NCBI GenBank assembly: GCA_002431865.1
Contig: DJEI01000024.1
Span: 1,136 to 26,977, forward strand
Direction of reading: 5' to 3'
From: Lachnospiraceae bacterium UBA5902
Lineage (GTDB): Bacteria > Bacillota > Clostridia > Lachnospirales > Lachnospiraceae
Length of the DNA stretch: 25,842 nucleotides
The position numbers and the translations under genes are program-made. Positions 8,309-16,113 of the stretch are shown here, one piece after another (positions within the stretch are counted from its first letter, which is position 1; each line of letters opens with the position of its first letter). The notes under the pieces were generated by a model, which saw only the letters and a program-made list of their open reading frames with translations, was not told the origin of the DNA and did no database searches.

Positions 8309-9541
8309 ATGGCAATTATTAAACCATTTAAAGCGTATAGACCGAGAAAAGAAATTGTCAGTGAAGTGGCAGCACTGCCATATGATGTATATAACCGGGA
8401 AGAGGCAAAAAAAGCAGTGGAAGGAAAACCGCTTTCTTTCCTGCGCATCGACCGCGCAGAGACGGCGTTTGACGACAGCGTGGACACTTACGCACCATGC
8501 GTATACGAAAAGGCAAAGGAATTGCTGGATGGCATGACCCAATGTGGCGATTATGTGGAAGATGCAGCCCCGATGTATTATCTGTATGAGCTTGTGATGG
8601 ATGGAAGATCGCAGACCGGAATCGTGGCATGTGCATCCATCGATGACTATGAGTCTGGTGTCATCATGAAGCATGAGAATACGCGGGAGGATAAAGAGAT
8701 TGACCGTATCACGCATGTGGATACATGTAACGCACAGACGGGTCCGATCTTTCTTGCATATCGCGCGCAGGCTGCGATTGATGCAATTGTGACAAAGATT
8801 AAGACACACCCGGCAGAGAATGACTTTGTCTCTGAGGATGGAATCACACATCGGGTATGGCTGGTGACAGATGCGGCGGATATCGCAGAGATTGAGCGTG
8901 TATTCTCTGAAATGTCGCAGATTTATATTGCAGATGGACATCACCGGGCAGCATCGGCGGTAAAGGTTGGAATCAAACGCAGAAATGCAAATCCAGACCA
9001 TACCGGAGAGGAAGAATACAATTATTTCCTGTCAGTCCTGTTTCCACATGACCAGTTGAAAATTTTGCCATATAACCGTGTCGTACGCGACTTAAACGGC
9101 TATACAGTGGAAACATTTATAGAGAAAGTCAAGGCAGATTTTGATGTGGAGCCAGTTCCGGATGCGTATCAGCCGGAAGAAAAGGCAACATTTGGAATGT
9201 ATCTCGACGGCACATGGTATAAATTACGTGCGAAAGCACACATACTATCCGAAGATCCGGTCGATGGTCTGGATGTATCAATCTTACAGGATCATCTGCT
9301 GGCACCGATACTTGGAATCAAAGATCCGAGGACGGATAAACGAATTGATTTTATTGGAGGAATCCGAGGCTTGTCAGAGCTGGAACGACGCGCAGACAGC
9401 GACATGAAACTTGCATTTTCGATGTATCCGACATCCATCGAAGAGCTTTTTGCAGTTGCTGATGCGAAGCGGTTGATGCCGCCGAAGTCAACATGGTTTG
9501 AACCAAAGCTAAGAAGTGGAATCTTCATTCATAAATTGTAG
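8309..9541 (+). CDS. DUF1015 family protein
   Basis: This 410-residue soluble protein belongs to DUF1015 (COG4198). The family signature is clear: the start MAIIKPFKAYRPRKE, then VAALPYDVYNREEAKK, YLYELVMDGRSQTGIVA, IYIADGHHRAASAV (about 203-218), ILPYNRVVRDLNG (about 252-264) and GIRGLSELERR near the C-terminus. The biochemical function is not established as far as I know. In other clostridia members are often found near serA/serC, and here the serine genes lie one terminator upstream, so a link to serine or phosphoserine metabolism is plausible but inferred. The conserved DGHHR and NRVVRDL motifs suggest a catalytic or nucleotide-binding site. GAGGAGA lies at 8296-8302, 6 bases ahead of the ATG. 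glgB begins 18 bases after the stop. Confidence 0.88.
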   Translation: MAIIKPFKAYRPRKEIVSEVAALPYDVYNREEAKKAVEGKPLSFLRIDRAETAFDDSVDTYAPCVYEKAKELLDGMTQCGDYVEDAAPMYYLYELVMDGRSQTGIVACASIDDYESGVIMKHENTREDKEIDRITHVDTCNAQTGPIFLAYRAQAAIDAIVTKIKTHPAENDFVSEDGITHRVWLVTDAADIAEIERVFSEMSQIYIADGHHRAASAVKVGIKRRNANPDHTGEEEYNYFLSVLFPHDQLKILPYNRVVRDLNGYTVETFIEKVKADFDVEPVPDAYQPEEKATFGMYLDGTWYKLRAKAHILSEDPVDGLDVSILQDHLLAPILGIKDPRTDKRIDFIGGIRGLSELERRADSDMKLAFSMYPTSIEELFAVADAKRLMPPKSTWFEPKLRSGIFIHKL

Positions 9542-9559
9542 AGAGGAGACACATTTGAC

Positions 9560-11770
9560 ATGTCCAAAAGAAAAGCAGTTTTTGCTATAAACTGGATGGA
9601 AGTCGATGCTTTGGTCCAGGGCATTCACAACAACCCGCATCATATTCTTGGTATGCATGAGTGTATTGATGATCTGTATATCAATGCATATCTGCCGGGC
9701 GCAAAGGTTGTAAATGCCATTGAAGTGTCCACAAGAAAGAAGTACACACTCGTATCGGATCGTGTACCGGGATTTTTCTCTGTGGTAATTAAAGATAAGA
9801 AACCGTTTGAATATAAATTGAATGTCCGGTTTGACAACGGTGACGAAGTAACATATTTTGATCCGTATGTATTTGAACCGGTGATCGATCCGATTGATAT
9901 CAGTTTGTTCAACGAGGGAAAACATTACAGCATCTATGAGAAGATGGGTGCACATCCAATGACTGTAGATGGCGTGGAAGGTGTACTTTTTGCCGTATGG
10001 GCACCGAACGCAGACCGCGTATCGGTGGTTGGCAATTTCAACAACTGGGATGGCAGACGGCATCCGATGCGGAAGCTGGATTATTCCGGTATCTACGAGT
10101 TGTTTATTCCGGGCAAACTGGTTGGAGAAATCTATAAGTATGAGATTAAGGCGAAGTCCGGACAGGTATTCATGAAGAGTGATCCGTATGCGTTCAGCAG
10201 CGAGGTTCGTCCGGCAAATGCATCCCGCATCGTGGATATTTCCTATAAGTGGAAAGATACCGCATGGATGGAGAAGCGGGAGACGAAAGATACAGACGCA
10301 CAGCCGATGGCAATCTATGAGATGCATCTTGGCTCCTGGAAGCGTCCAACCGATGGCAGAGAGTTTTATAATTATCGCGATATTGCAAGTCTGCTTGCAG
10401 ATTATCTGTTGATGATGAATTATAACTATGTCGAGCTGATGCCGATCATGGAGCATCCGTATGATCCGTCCTGGGGTTATCAGGTAACTGGGTATTATGC
10501 ACCGACCTCCCGTTATGGATCACCGGCAGACTTCATGTATTTTGTGGATTATCTGCACAGCAAGGGAATTGGTGTCATCTTAGACTGGGTACCGGCACAT
10601 TTTCCGAAGGATGAGCATGGACTTGGCAGATTTGACGGCACAGCACTGTATGAGCATGAGGATCCAAGACGTGGCGAACACCCACACTGGGGCACTTATA
10701 TATACAATTACGGACGCAATGAAGTCCGCAATTTCTTAGTTGCGAATGCACTTTACTGGGCAGAGAAATATCATATTGATGGTATTCGGATTGACGCGGT
10801 TGCGTCGATGCTGTATCTCGATTATGGCCGCAACGATGACGAGTGGCTGCCGAATATTTACGGCGGTAATGAGAATCTCGAAGCGATTGATTTTATCAAG
10901 GAAGTCAACAGCAAGATGCATGAGCTGCACAAGGGCGTCATCATGATCGCCGAGGAGTCAACGGCATGGCCGATGATGACGCATCCAGTCGAGGAAGGTG
11001 GACTTGGATTTGATTACAAGTGGAATATGGGATGGATGAATGATTTCCTGAACTATATGAAGCTTGATCCGTTGTACCGTAAGTATCACCATAATGATCT
11101 GACGTTCAGTATGGTATATGCATACAGTGAGAAATTCATACTGGTACTTTCCCATGATGAGGTAGTCCATGAGAAGGGATCTATGATCGCAAAGATGCCG
11201 GGCGGATACGAAGACAAGTTCTCAAATCTGCGTGTGGCATATGGATATATGATGACGCATCCGGGCAAGAAGCTTCTGTTTATGGGACAGGAAATTGCAC
11301 AGTTTGCGGAGTTCAATGAGAATGCAGAAGTTGACTGGTCGTTGTTCGAGTTTGATGCACATGTATTTATGCAGGGTTACGTCAAAGAGTTGAATGAACT
11401 TTACAAGACGGAACCGGCATTGTATGAGCTGGATTCTTCTCCGGAAGGGTTCTCGTGGATCAACTGCAACAGTGCGAATACAAGCCTTCTTTCCTATATC
11501 AGAAAAGGTAAGAAGGAAAGCGATACGCTTTTGATCATCTGCAACTTCACACCGATGGAACACAAAGCATACAAACTTGCAACTCCATCCGGCGGAAGAT
11601 GGCAGGAGATCTTCTCCAGCGATAACAGCCGTTATGGTGGGGAAGGCAGAAATAACAAGACTGTTAAACAGGCGAAGAAAGCAGAATGTGACGGACAGGA
11701 GCATTACATTTCCATCACCGTACCACCACTTTCCATCAGCGTATTTAAGAAGAAAATTGGAAATAAATAA
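9560..11770 (+). CDS. glgB: 1,4-alpha-glucan (glycogen) branching enzyme
   Basis: GlgB cuts alpha-1,4-glucan chains and transfers them to form alpha-1,6 branches in glycogen. The 736-residue length fits bacterial GlgB with an N-terminal extension. An N-terminal beta domain (about 10-110) is followed by CBM48 (AVWAPNADRVSVVGNFNNWDG, about 145-166) and a GH13 barrel. Catalytic motifs are DWVPAHFP (about 342-349), nucleophile Asp 412 in GIRIDAVASML, the acid/base Glu in MIAEEST (465/466) and Asp 533 in LSHDEVVH. The C-terminal all-beta domain ends near PPLSISVFKK. The site GAGAGGAGACA lies 10-18 bases before the ATG, slightly far but reasonable. No other glg genes are in the window, so this copy is separated from a glycogen operon. 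A weak hairpin terminator follows. Confidence 0.96.
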   Translation: MSKRKAVFAINWMEVDALVQGIHNNPHHILGMHECIDDLYINAYLPGAKVVNAIEVSTRKKYTLVSDRVPGFFSVVIKDKKPFEYKLNVRFDNGDEVTYFDPYVFEPVIDPIDISLFNEGKHYSIYEKMGAHPMTVDGVEGVLFAVWAPNADRVSVVGNFNNWDGRRHPMRKLDYSGIYELFIPGKLVGEIYKYEIKAKSGQVFMKSDPYAFSSEVRPANASRIVDISYKWKDTAWMEKRETKDTDAQPMAIYEMHLGSWKRPTDGREFYNYRDIASLLADYLLMMNYNYVELMPIMEHPYDPSWGYQVTGYYAPTSRYGSPADFMYFVDYLHSKGIGVILDWVPAHFPKDEHGLGRFDGTALYEHEDPRRGEHPHWGTYIYNYGRNEVRNFLVANALYWAEKYHIDGIRIDAVASMLYLDYGRNDDEWLPNIYGGNENLEAIDFIKEVNSKMHELHKGVIMIAEESTAWPMMTHPVEEGGLGFDYKWNMGWMNDFLNYMKLDPLYRKYHHNDLTFSMVYAYSEKFILVLSHDEVVHEKGSMIAKMPGGYEDKFSNLRVAYGYMMTHPGKKLLFMGQEIAQFAEFNENAEVDWSLFEFDAHVFMQGYVKELNELYKTEPALYELDSSPEGFSWINCNSANTSLLSYIRKGKKESDTLLIICNFTPMEHKAYKLATPSGGRWQEIFSSDNSRYGGEGRNNKTVKQAKKAECDGQEHYISITVPPLSISVFKKKIGNK

Positions 11771-11779
11771 AATGAAGCG

Positions 11780-11812
11780 GGCTGTCCTTTGTAAGAAGGG
11801 CAGCCTGTGGAG
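11780..11812 (+). terminator. Probable hairpin terminator after glgB
   Basis: GGCTGTCCTT (11780-11789) pairs with AAGGGCAGCC (11796-11805), a 10-pair stem with one G-U pair and a six-base loop. The T tract is short and delayed (TGTGGAGTTTTA), so termination may be leaky. It lies 9 bases after the glgB stop and 60 bases before mscS. Confidence 0.5.
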
Positions 11813-11865
11813 TTTTATGGATAAATGAATATTTACTTATATGAACATAAAAAGGAGGGACTTGA

Positions 11866-12717
11866 TTGGAAGACATCAAAGAGATTGAACCGTCCAAGAT
11901 CGAAGCGTATCTGGGCAAGCTGGGAGACTGGGCGTTAAATAAAGGGTTTCAGTTGGTACTCGCAATCGTATGCATGTATATCGGCATGAAATTATCGAAG
12001 CTGATTGTGAAGATGATACGCAAATCTTTTAAGAAATCCAACATGGAGGAAAGTGTCGCATCATTTCTGCTGTCGCTGATAAAATTCACATTTTATGCGA
12101 TTGTATTTATCACGGCAGCGTCCATTGTCGGATTCCAGGTGACATCGTTAGTCACAATCCTTGGTACCGCCAGCCTCGCGATTGGTCTTGCACTGCAGGG
12201 CAGTCTGGCAAACTTCGCCGGTGGTGTGCTGATCCTGATACTCAAGCCGTTCCGTGTCGGAGATTATATCATCGAGAATGATAAGCAGTGTGAAGGAACC
12301 GTGGTATCGATCGACATCTTTTATACGAAGCTGCAGACCTACGATAACCGGATCATTGTGATTCCGAACGGAAACATTACCTCCCATTCGCTTGTCAATG
12401 TGACAACGGCGGGAACAAGAAAGCTGGATATCGCAATCGGCGTTGCGTATGATTCCGATTTAAAAAAGGTGAAGGATGCTCTGTATCAGGTTGTGACGGA
12501 GAACCAGTATTATGACAAGACGAAGGAAGTCGATGTGTTCGTGGATTCCTTCGGGGACAGCAGCATCAAGATGGGCGTTCGTTGTATGGTTGCAACGGAA
12601 AACTACTGGAAGGCAAAATGGGAGATGCAGGAAGCAATCAAATATGCATTTGATGCACAGGGCATTGAGATTCCATTTGACCAGATGGAAGTGACATTGA
12701 AGAATAAGGATGTATAG
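11866..12717 (+). CDS. mscS: MscS-family small-conductance mechanosensitive channel
   Basis: This integral membrane channel opens under membrane tension to release solutes during hypo-osmotic shock. At 283 residues it matches the classic MscS size. Predicted helices are TM1 about 24-46 (QLVLAIVCMYIGMKL), TM2 about 62-90 and the pore helix TM3 about 95-128. TM3 has the Gly/Ala-packed family signature LGTASLAIGLALQGSLANFAGG followed by KPFRVGDYI. The cytoplasmic beta domain (VVSIDIFYTKLQTYDN, VIPNGNI) and C-terminal alpha/beta region follow. The start is taken as TTG at 11866, because AAAGGAGGG ends 6 bases upstream and no in-frame ATG fits; the frame opens MEDIKEIEPSK. Which MscS paralogue of the host this represents cannot be told. 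Confidence 0.93.
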   Translation: MEDIKEIEPSKIEAYLGKLGDWALNKGFQLVLAIVCMYIGMKLSKLIVKMIRKSFKKSNMEESVASFLLSLIKFTFYAIVFITAASIVGFQVTSLVTILGTASLAIGLALQGSLANFAGGVLILILKPFRVGDYIIENDKQCEGTVVSIDIFYTKLQTYDNRIIVIPNGNITSHSLVNVTTAGTRKLDIAIGVAYDSDLKKVKDALYQVVTENQYYDKTKEVDVFVDSFGDSSIKMGVRCMVATENYWKAKWEMQEAIKYAFDAQGIEIPFDQMEVTLKNKDV

Positions 12718-12721
12718 CATA

Positions 12722-12750
12722 TGGAAAAAATAATAGAAATGTGCTATTAT
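12722..12750 (+). promoter_or_regulatory. Candidate promoter for the CobW/zinc block
   Basis: TGGAAA (12722-12727) and TATTAT (12745-12750) are 17 bases apart, and TGC precedes the -10 as an extended -10. It sits between the mscS stop and the first CobW gene. I see no recognisable Zur box beside it. Found by eye only. Confidence 0.4.
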
Positions 12751-12794
12751 ATAAAGTTGACAAAAAAAGAAATAATTTTTAGGAGGCAATAGAG

Positions 12795-13958
12795 ATGACA
12801 AAGATTGATATTCTTTCAGGATTTTTAGGAGCAGGTAAGACAACATTGATCAAGAAACTGATTGCGGAGGCATATCAGGGCGAGAAGCTTGTATTGATCG
12901 AGAACGAATTTGGTGAGATCGGTATTGATGGCGGTTTCATGAAGGATGCAGGCGTGGAAGTTACAGAGATGAATTCCGGTTGTATCTGCTGTTCCCTTGT
13001 TGGTGATTTTGGTACAGCATTGAAGAAAGTAATCGTAGATTATGCACCAGACCGTGTAATCATCGAGCCATCTGGCGTTGGTAAACTGTCAGATGTTATG
13101 AAGGCAGTCGAAGATGCAAAGCAGGATGCCGATGTTGTGATTAACAGTGCAACAACCGTTGTCGATGTGGCAAAGTGCAAGATGTATATGAAGAATTTCG
13201 GTGAGTTCTTCAACAATCAGGTAGAGAGTGCCGGAACTATCGTGCTTTCCCGGACACAGAATGTACCGGAGAAGAAGGTAAACGATACCGTTGCTATGCT
13301 GCGTGAGCACAACAAGGATGCAGCAATCATCACAACTCCATGGGATGAGATCGACGGTAAGGTAATCTTAGATGCTATGGAGCATGCAAATACACTGGAT
13401 AAGCTGATCAAAGAGGCTGTTGAGATTGCAAGAAAGCATGAGGAAGAGCATCATCACCATCATCATAACCATGACCACGAACATGACCATGAGGAGCATG
13501 ACCACGAGCATGAGCATCATCACGATCACGACCATGAGGATCATGACCACGAGCATGAGCACCATCACGATCACGACCATGAGGATCATGACCACGAGCA
13601 TGAACATCATCATGAGCATGGACCAGAGTGCACATGTGGATGCCACGACCATGACCACCATCATGATCATCATGCAGATGAGGTATTTACAAGCTGGGGC
13701 AAGGAGACTGCCAAGAAGTTTGCAGATGCCGATATGGAACAGATCTTGAAGAAACTGGCTGACAATGCAGACGAGTATGGTGTTATCCTGCGTGCAAAGG
13801 GTATTGTTCCTAACACGGACGGCGAGTGGATTCACTTTGACCTGACACCGGGTGAATATGAAATCCGTAAGGGCGCGGCCGATTACACAGGTAAGCTTTG
13901 CGTCATCGGAAGCAATCTGAAGGAAGACAAGCTGGCAGAGTTGTTCGGGGTTGCATAA
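12795..13958 (+). CDS. CobW/COG0523 metal-chaperone GTPase with His-rich linker
   Basis: COG0523 proteins are P-loop GTPases that deliver or manage metals, often zinc. The 387-residue protein has Walker A GFLGAGKT (9-16), the family Cys motif CICC (63-66) and EPSG (91-94). The usual guanine-specificity NKxD position reads SRTQ (152-155), so the base preference is uncertain. Residues about 214-295 are a linker dominated by His with Asp/Glu, ending CTCGCHDHDHHHDHH. About 45 residues of it come from a 45-base tandem repeat. The CobW C-terminal domain follows (about 298-387, RAKGIVPNTDGEWIHFDL). AGGAGG lies at 12781-12786, 8 bases before the ATG. A second CobW-like gene follows after 44 bases, then znuCBA, so zinc is the likely metal. 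Cobalt or nickel cannot be excluded. Confidence 0.92.
   Translation: MTKIDILSGFLGAGKTTLIKKLIAEAYQGEKLVLIENEFGEIGIDGGFMKDAGVEVTEMNSGCICCSLVGDFGTALKKVIVDYAPDRVIIEPSGVGKLSDVMKAVEDAKQDADVVINSATTVVDVAKCKMYMKNFGEFFNNQVESAGTIVLSRTQNVPEKKVNDTVAMLREHNKDAAIITTPWDEIDGKVILDAMEHANTLDKLIKEAVEIARKHEEEHHHHHHNHDHEHDHEEHDHEHEHHHDHDHEDHDHEHEHHHDHDHEDHDHEHEHHHEHGPECTCGCHDHDHHHDHHADEVFTSWGKETAKKFADADMEQILKKLADNADEYGVILRAKGIVPNTDGEWIHFDLTPGEYEIRKGAADYTGKLCVIGSNLKEDKLAELFGVA
13494..13628 (+). repeat. 45-base in-frame tandem repeat encoding the His-rich linker
   Basis: Units at 13494-13538 and 13539-13583 are nearly identical. A third, partly diverged unit spans 13584-13628. Each encodes about 15 residues of the pattern DHDHEHEHHHDHDHE. 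The period is a multiple of three, so unit gain or loss would change linker length without shifting the frame. Confidence 0.85.
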
Positions 13959-14002
13959 TCCCGGCACTTTGCGTAAAGGATAGAGAAGAAAGGAAATGGA
14001 GT

Positions 14003-14965
14003 ATGGGACCAACAAAGGAAGTAGAAGAGATTCCGGTATATATGTTCATGGGCTTTCTGGAGAGCGGAAAGACAACCTTTGCGAATGAAACTCTGATCGA
14101 CCGTGGATTTACAGAAGGGGAACCAACCCTTCTGCTTGTCTGTGAAGAGGGAATCGAAGAGTATGACGAGGAGTACCTGAAGAGCCAGAATATCTTCGTA
14201 GAATATCTGGAGGAATCCAACCTGAATACGGAGTATCTGCTTGATCTGCAGGATAAGTACAAGCCGACCCGTGTTATGATCGAATATAACGGTACATGGA
14301 AGATGGACAAGCTGTTTTCCATTCGTGTGCCAAAAGGATGGACAATCGTGCAGGTCATCACATTTGTTGATGCATCCACTTTTGATGTGTATGTGGCAAA
14401 TATGAAGGCGATGATGATGGAGCAGTTATCAAGCGCAGATATGATCATCTTCAACCGCTGTGATGAGAATACAAAGCGTGCCGAGTACCGCCGGAGCATC
14501 CGTGCGGTAAACCGTCGTGCACAGGTTATCTTCGAGAACAAGGATGGCGCAGCCGATGTCGGTGACGAGGAGTTAGATCTGCCATATGAGATCGACAAGC
14601 CAAGCATCACACTTGAAGATGAAGACTTTGGTATCTTCTATATTGATGCCTGTGACAATCCAGACAAATATGTCGGAAAGCAGATCACATTTAAGGCGAT
14701 GGTACACAAGCCGAAGAGCTACAAGGCAGATGAATTTGTACCGGGCAGATTTGCGATGACATGCTGCGCAGAGGATGTTGCATTTATCGGCTTCAAGTGT
14801 TACTCCAACCTGACAAAACATTTGAAGGACAGACAGTGGGTAACGGTTACTGGAACGATCGATAAGGAATATTATCCGGAGTTTGAAGGCGAAGGACCTG
14901 TAATCCGTGCCACCAAGATCGAACCAGCTAAGCCTGCCGAAGAAGAACTTGTATATTTCAACTAA
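14003..14965 (+). CDS. CobW-like P-loop protein fused to a DUF1980/TIGR03943-like C-terminal domain
   Basis: This 320-residue protein has two parts. Residues about 10-185 are a COG0523-like P-loop domain with Walker A GFLESGKT (17-24), RVMIEYNGTW in place of the IIEPSG strand (about 90-99) and NRCD (151-154) at the NKxD position. The family CxCC motif is absent: the equivalent strand reads LLLVCEEGIEEYD. Residues about 208-320 (DKYVGKQITFKAMVHKPKSY, GRFAMTCCAEDVAFIGFKC) resemble the C-terminal domain of TIGR03943/DUF1980 (YcgQ-like) proteins, including the Cys-Cys pair (254-255); this assignment is from memory. ATG 14003 is chosen because AGAAAGGAAA lies upstream; a longer frame from 13898 would overlap the previous gene. 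It sits between a His-rich CobW protein and znuCBA, so metal trafficking is the likely role. Confidence 0.82.
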   Translation: MGPTKEVEEIPVYMFMGFLESGKTTFANETLIDRGFTEGEPTLLLVCEEGIEEYDEEYLKSQNIFVEYLEESNLNTEYLLDLQDKYKPTRVMIEYNGTWKMDKLFSIRVPKGWTIVQVITFVDASTFDVYVANMKAMMMEQLSSADMIIFNRCDENTKRAEYRRSIRAVNRRAQVIFENKDGAADVGDEELDLPYEIDKPSITLEDEDFGIFYIDACDNPDKYVGKQITFKAMVHKPKSYKADEFVPGRFAMTCCAEDVAFIGFKCYSNLTKHLKDRQWVTVTGTIDKEYYPEFEGEGPVIRATKIEPAKPAEEELVYFN

Positions 14966-15048
14966 CTAAGGAAAAATAGATCAAGAGGTTCGTAGAATTA
15001 TAGAACAATTGTAATTTGTGTGTATTTCATATATTTTAAAAACAAATT

Positions 15049-15318
15049 CATGAAATATACATATGTTTGGAATTTAGATGTTCTTGATGTTCTGTGATTA
15101 ACCAGCAATGTTTGAACACGATGTTCAAACAAGCCGCCACTGAGCCATGGACGGCGAACGGAGGGCGCATATGAACGAAGTTCATATTTAGGATGCGCCC
15201 GACAACCTGCCGACGAGCAAAGCGAGGGGGCAATACCCGGGCGGCGGTGGCGTATGATACAGATACGTAGATCAGAGCATATAGAACTTCTTAGCTTCAA
15301 TACATTGTATATAACATG
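15049..15318 (+). repeat. Multi-hairpin palindromic element upstream of znuC (candidate structured RNA or MITE-like repeat)
   Basis: The 426-base gap 14966-15391 has no plausible gene, but it is highly structured. Outer arms 15049-15099 and 15270-15318 are imperfect inverse complements (roughly 70% by eye; shared CATG, ATATAC, GTTCT, CTG blocks). Between them lies a GC-rich core set in AT-rich flanks. It contains a perfect 10-pair hairpin with CGA loop (15109-15131), a 7-pair hairpin with one bulge (15133-15155), a stem GGGCGCAT/ATGCGCCC (15163-15170/15193-15200) enclosing ATGAAC-GAA-GTTCAT with a one-sided ATTTAGG bulge, and CGTAT/ATACG (15251-15267). CGCCAC (15135-15140) could alternatively pair with GTGGCG (15247-15252). 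The order of hairpins resembles a multibranched RNA. I cannot match it to a named RNA family. The rest of the gap is AT-rich and otherwise featureless. Confidence 0.65.
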
Positions 15319-15391
15319 AAATAATATTGAAATATATGTCGGATATATGCTGGTATTTCTCATTTGAGTAAAAAGGAAAGGAGGAACCGCG

Positions 15392-16111
15392 ATGGTTCTA
15401 TCATGTGAAGATGTATCCCTTGGATACGAAGGAAAACCAGTGGTTGAACATCTGAATTTCCGTATCGAGCAAGGAGATTATCTCTGCATCCTTGGAGAAA
15501 ACGGTTCCGGAAAAAGTACTCTGATGAAAGCAATTCTGGGACTGAAAAGTCCGATGCAGGGAAAGCTTGTCAGAGGCGAAGGTTTGAAAGCAAACGAAAT
15601 TGGATATCTGCCACAGCAGACTGTGACACAACGCGATTTTCCTGCATCTGTACAGGAAATTGTTATGTCAGGGTTCCTGTCAAAGCGTGGCATGCGTCCA
15701 TTCTATAACAAAGAAGAGCGGAAGATTGCGCAGAAGAACATGAAGCGGCTGGAGATTGAACCATTCATGAAGAAATGTTACCGCGATCTGTCCGGTGGAC
15801 AGCAGCAGCGTGTATTGCTTGCGCGGGCACTCTGTGCAACCTCGAAACTTCTGCTGCTGGATGAGCCGGTGGCAGGACTGGATCCACGTGTGACGGCCGA
15901 GATGTATGAGCTGATCCAGAAGCTGAACCGCGAAGGTATCACGATCATTATGGTATCGCATGACACACAGGCAGCTGCACAATATGCAAACAAAGTGCTG
16001 CATGTGAGTGATACACCGGAATTTTTTGATTCCAAGGAAGCGTATTTGAAGAGTGCGATCGGCAGACAGTATGCGGATTACGCAGCAACAAGAGAACAAG
16101 AAGGAGTATAG
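15392..16111 (+). CDS. znuC: Zinc ABC transporter ATP-binding protein
   Basis: This is the cytoplasmic ATPase that powers metal import. The 239 residues contain every ABC landmark: Walker A GENGSGKST (35-43), the Q-loop in YLPQQ (73-77), signature LSGGQQQR (133-140), Walker B LLLLDEP (153-159), the D-loop AGLDP and switch His 190 in MVSHD. It belongs to the metal/zinc subclass (ZnuC/MntB-like), judged by the AGLDPRVTAEMY wording and by the adjacent permease and His-rich binding protein. The site AAAGGAGGAA lies just before the ATG. The stop is 2 bases before znuB, so translation is probably coupled. The manganese alternative is less likely because of the two CobW genes upstream and the His-rich ZnuA. 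Confidence 0.93.
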   Translation: MVLSCEDVSLGYEGKPVVEHLNFRIEQGDYLCILGENGSGKSTLMKAILGLKSPMQGKLVRGEGLKANEIGYLPQQTVTQRDFPASVQEIVMSGFLSKRGMRPFYNKEERKIAQKNMKRLEIEPFMKKCYRDLSGGQQQRVLLARALCATSKLLLLDEPVAGLDPRVTAEMYELIQKLNREGITIIMVSHDTQAAAQYANKVLHVSDTPEFFDSKEAYLKSAIGRQYADYAATREQEGV

Positions 16112-16113
16112 AT

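Noticed and set aside
12721..12794. Riboswitch or metal-sensing leader before the first CobW gene
   Set aside because: The gap is only about 75 bases and AT-rich, with a plausible promoter but no stable stem.
13898..14002. N-terminal extension of the second CobW-like protein
   Set aside because: It would overlap the previous gene by about 60 bases and adds no domain. A binding site and better start are at 14003.
13368..14015. Long antisense frame opposite the His-rich CobW region
   Set aside because: The Met/Val-rich antisense frame is the complement of repeated CAT/CAC/GAC codons and has no ribosome binding site or homology. It is a shadow of the sense gene.
14998..15363. Minus-strand 121-codon frame in the gap before znuC
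   Set aside because: It runs straight through the palindromic arms and hairpins, shows no recognisable family and has no binding site. The sequence is better explained by structure.
15319..15391. Zur operator upstream of znuC
   Set aside because: There is an AT-rich dyad (GAAATA 15329-15334 / TATTTC 15354-15359) and a TATATG direct repeat, but neither matches a Zur consensus I know. In DNA this AT-rich such patterns arise easily.
15375..15397. T-box-like AACCGCG ahead of znuC
   Set aside because: It is part of the znuC ribosome binding site and start (GGAGGAACCGCGATG), with no upstream T-box stems.
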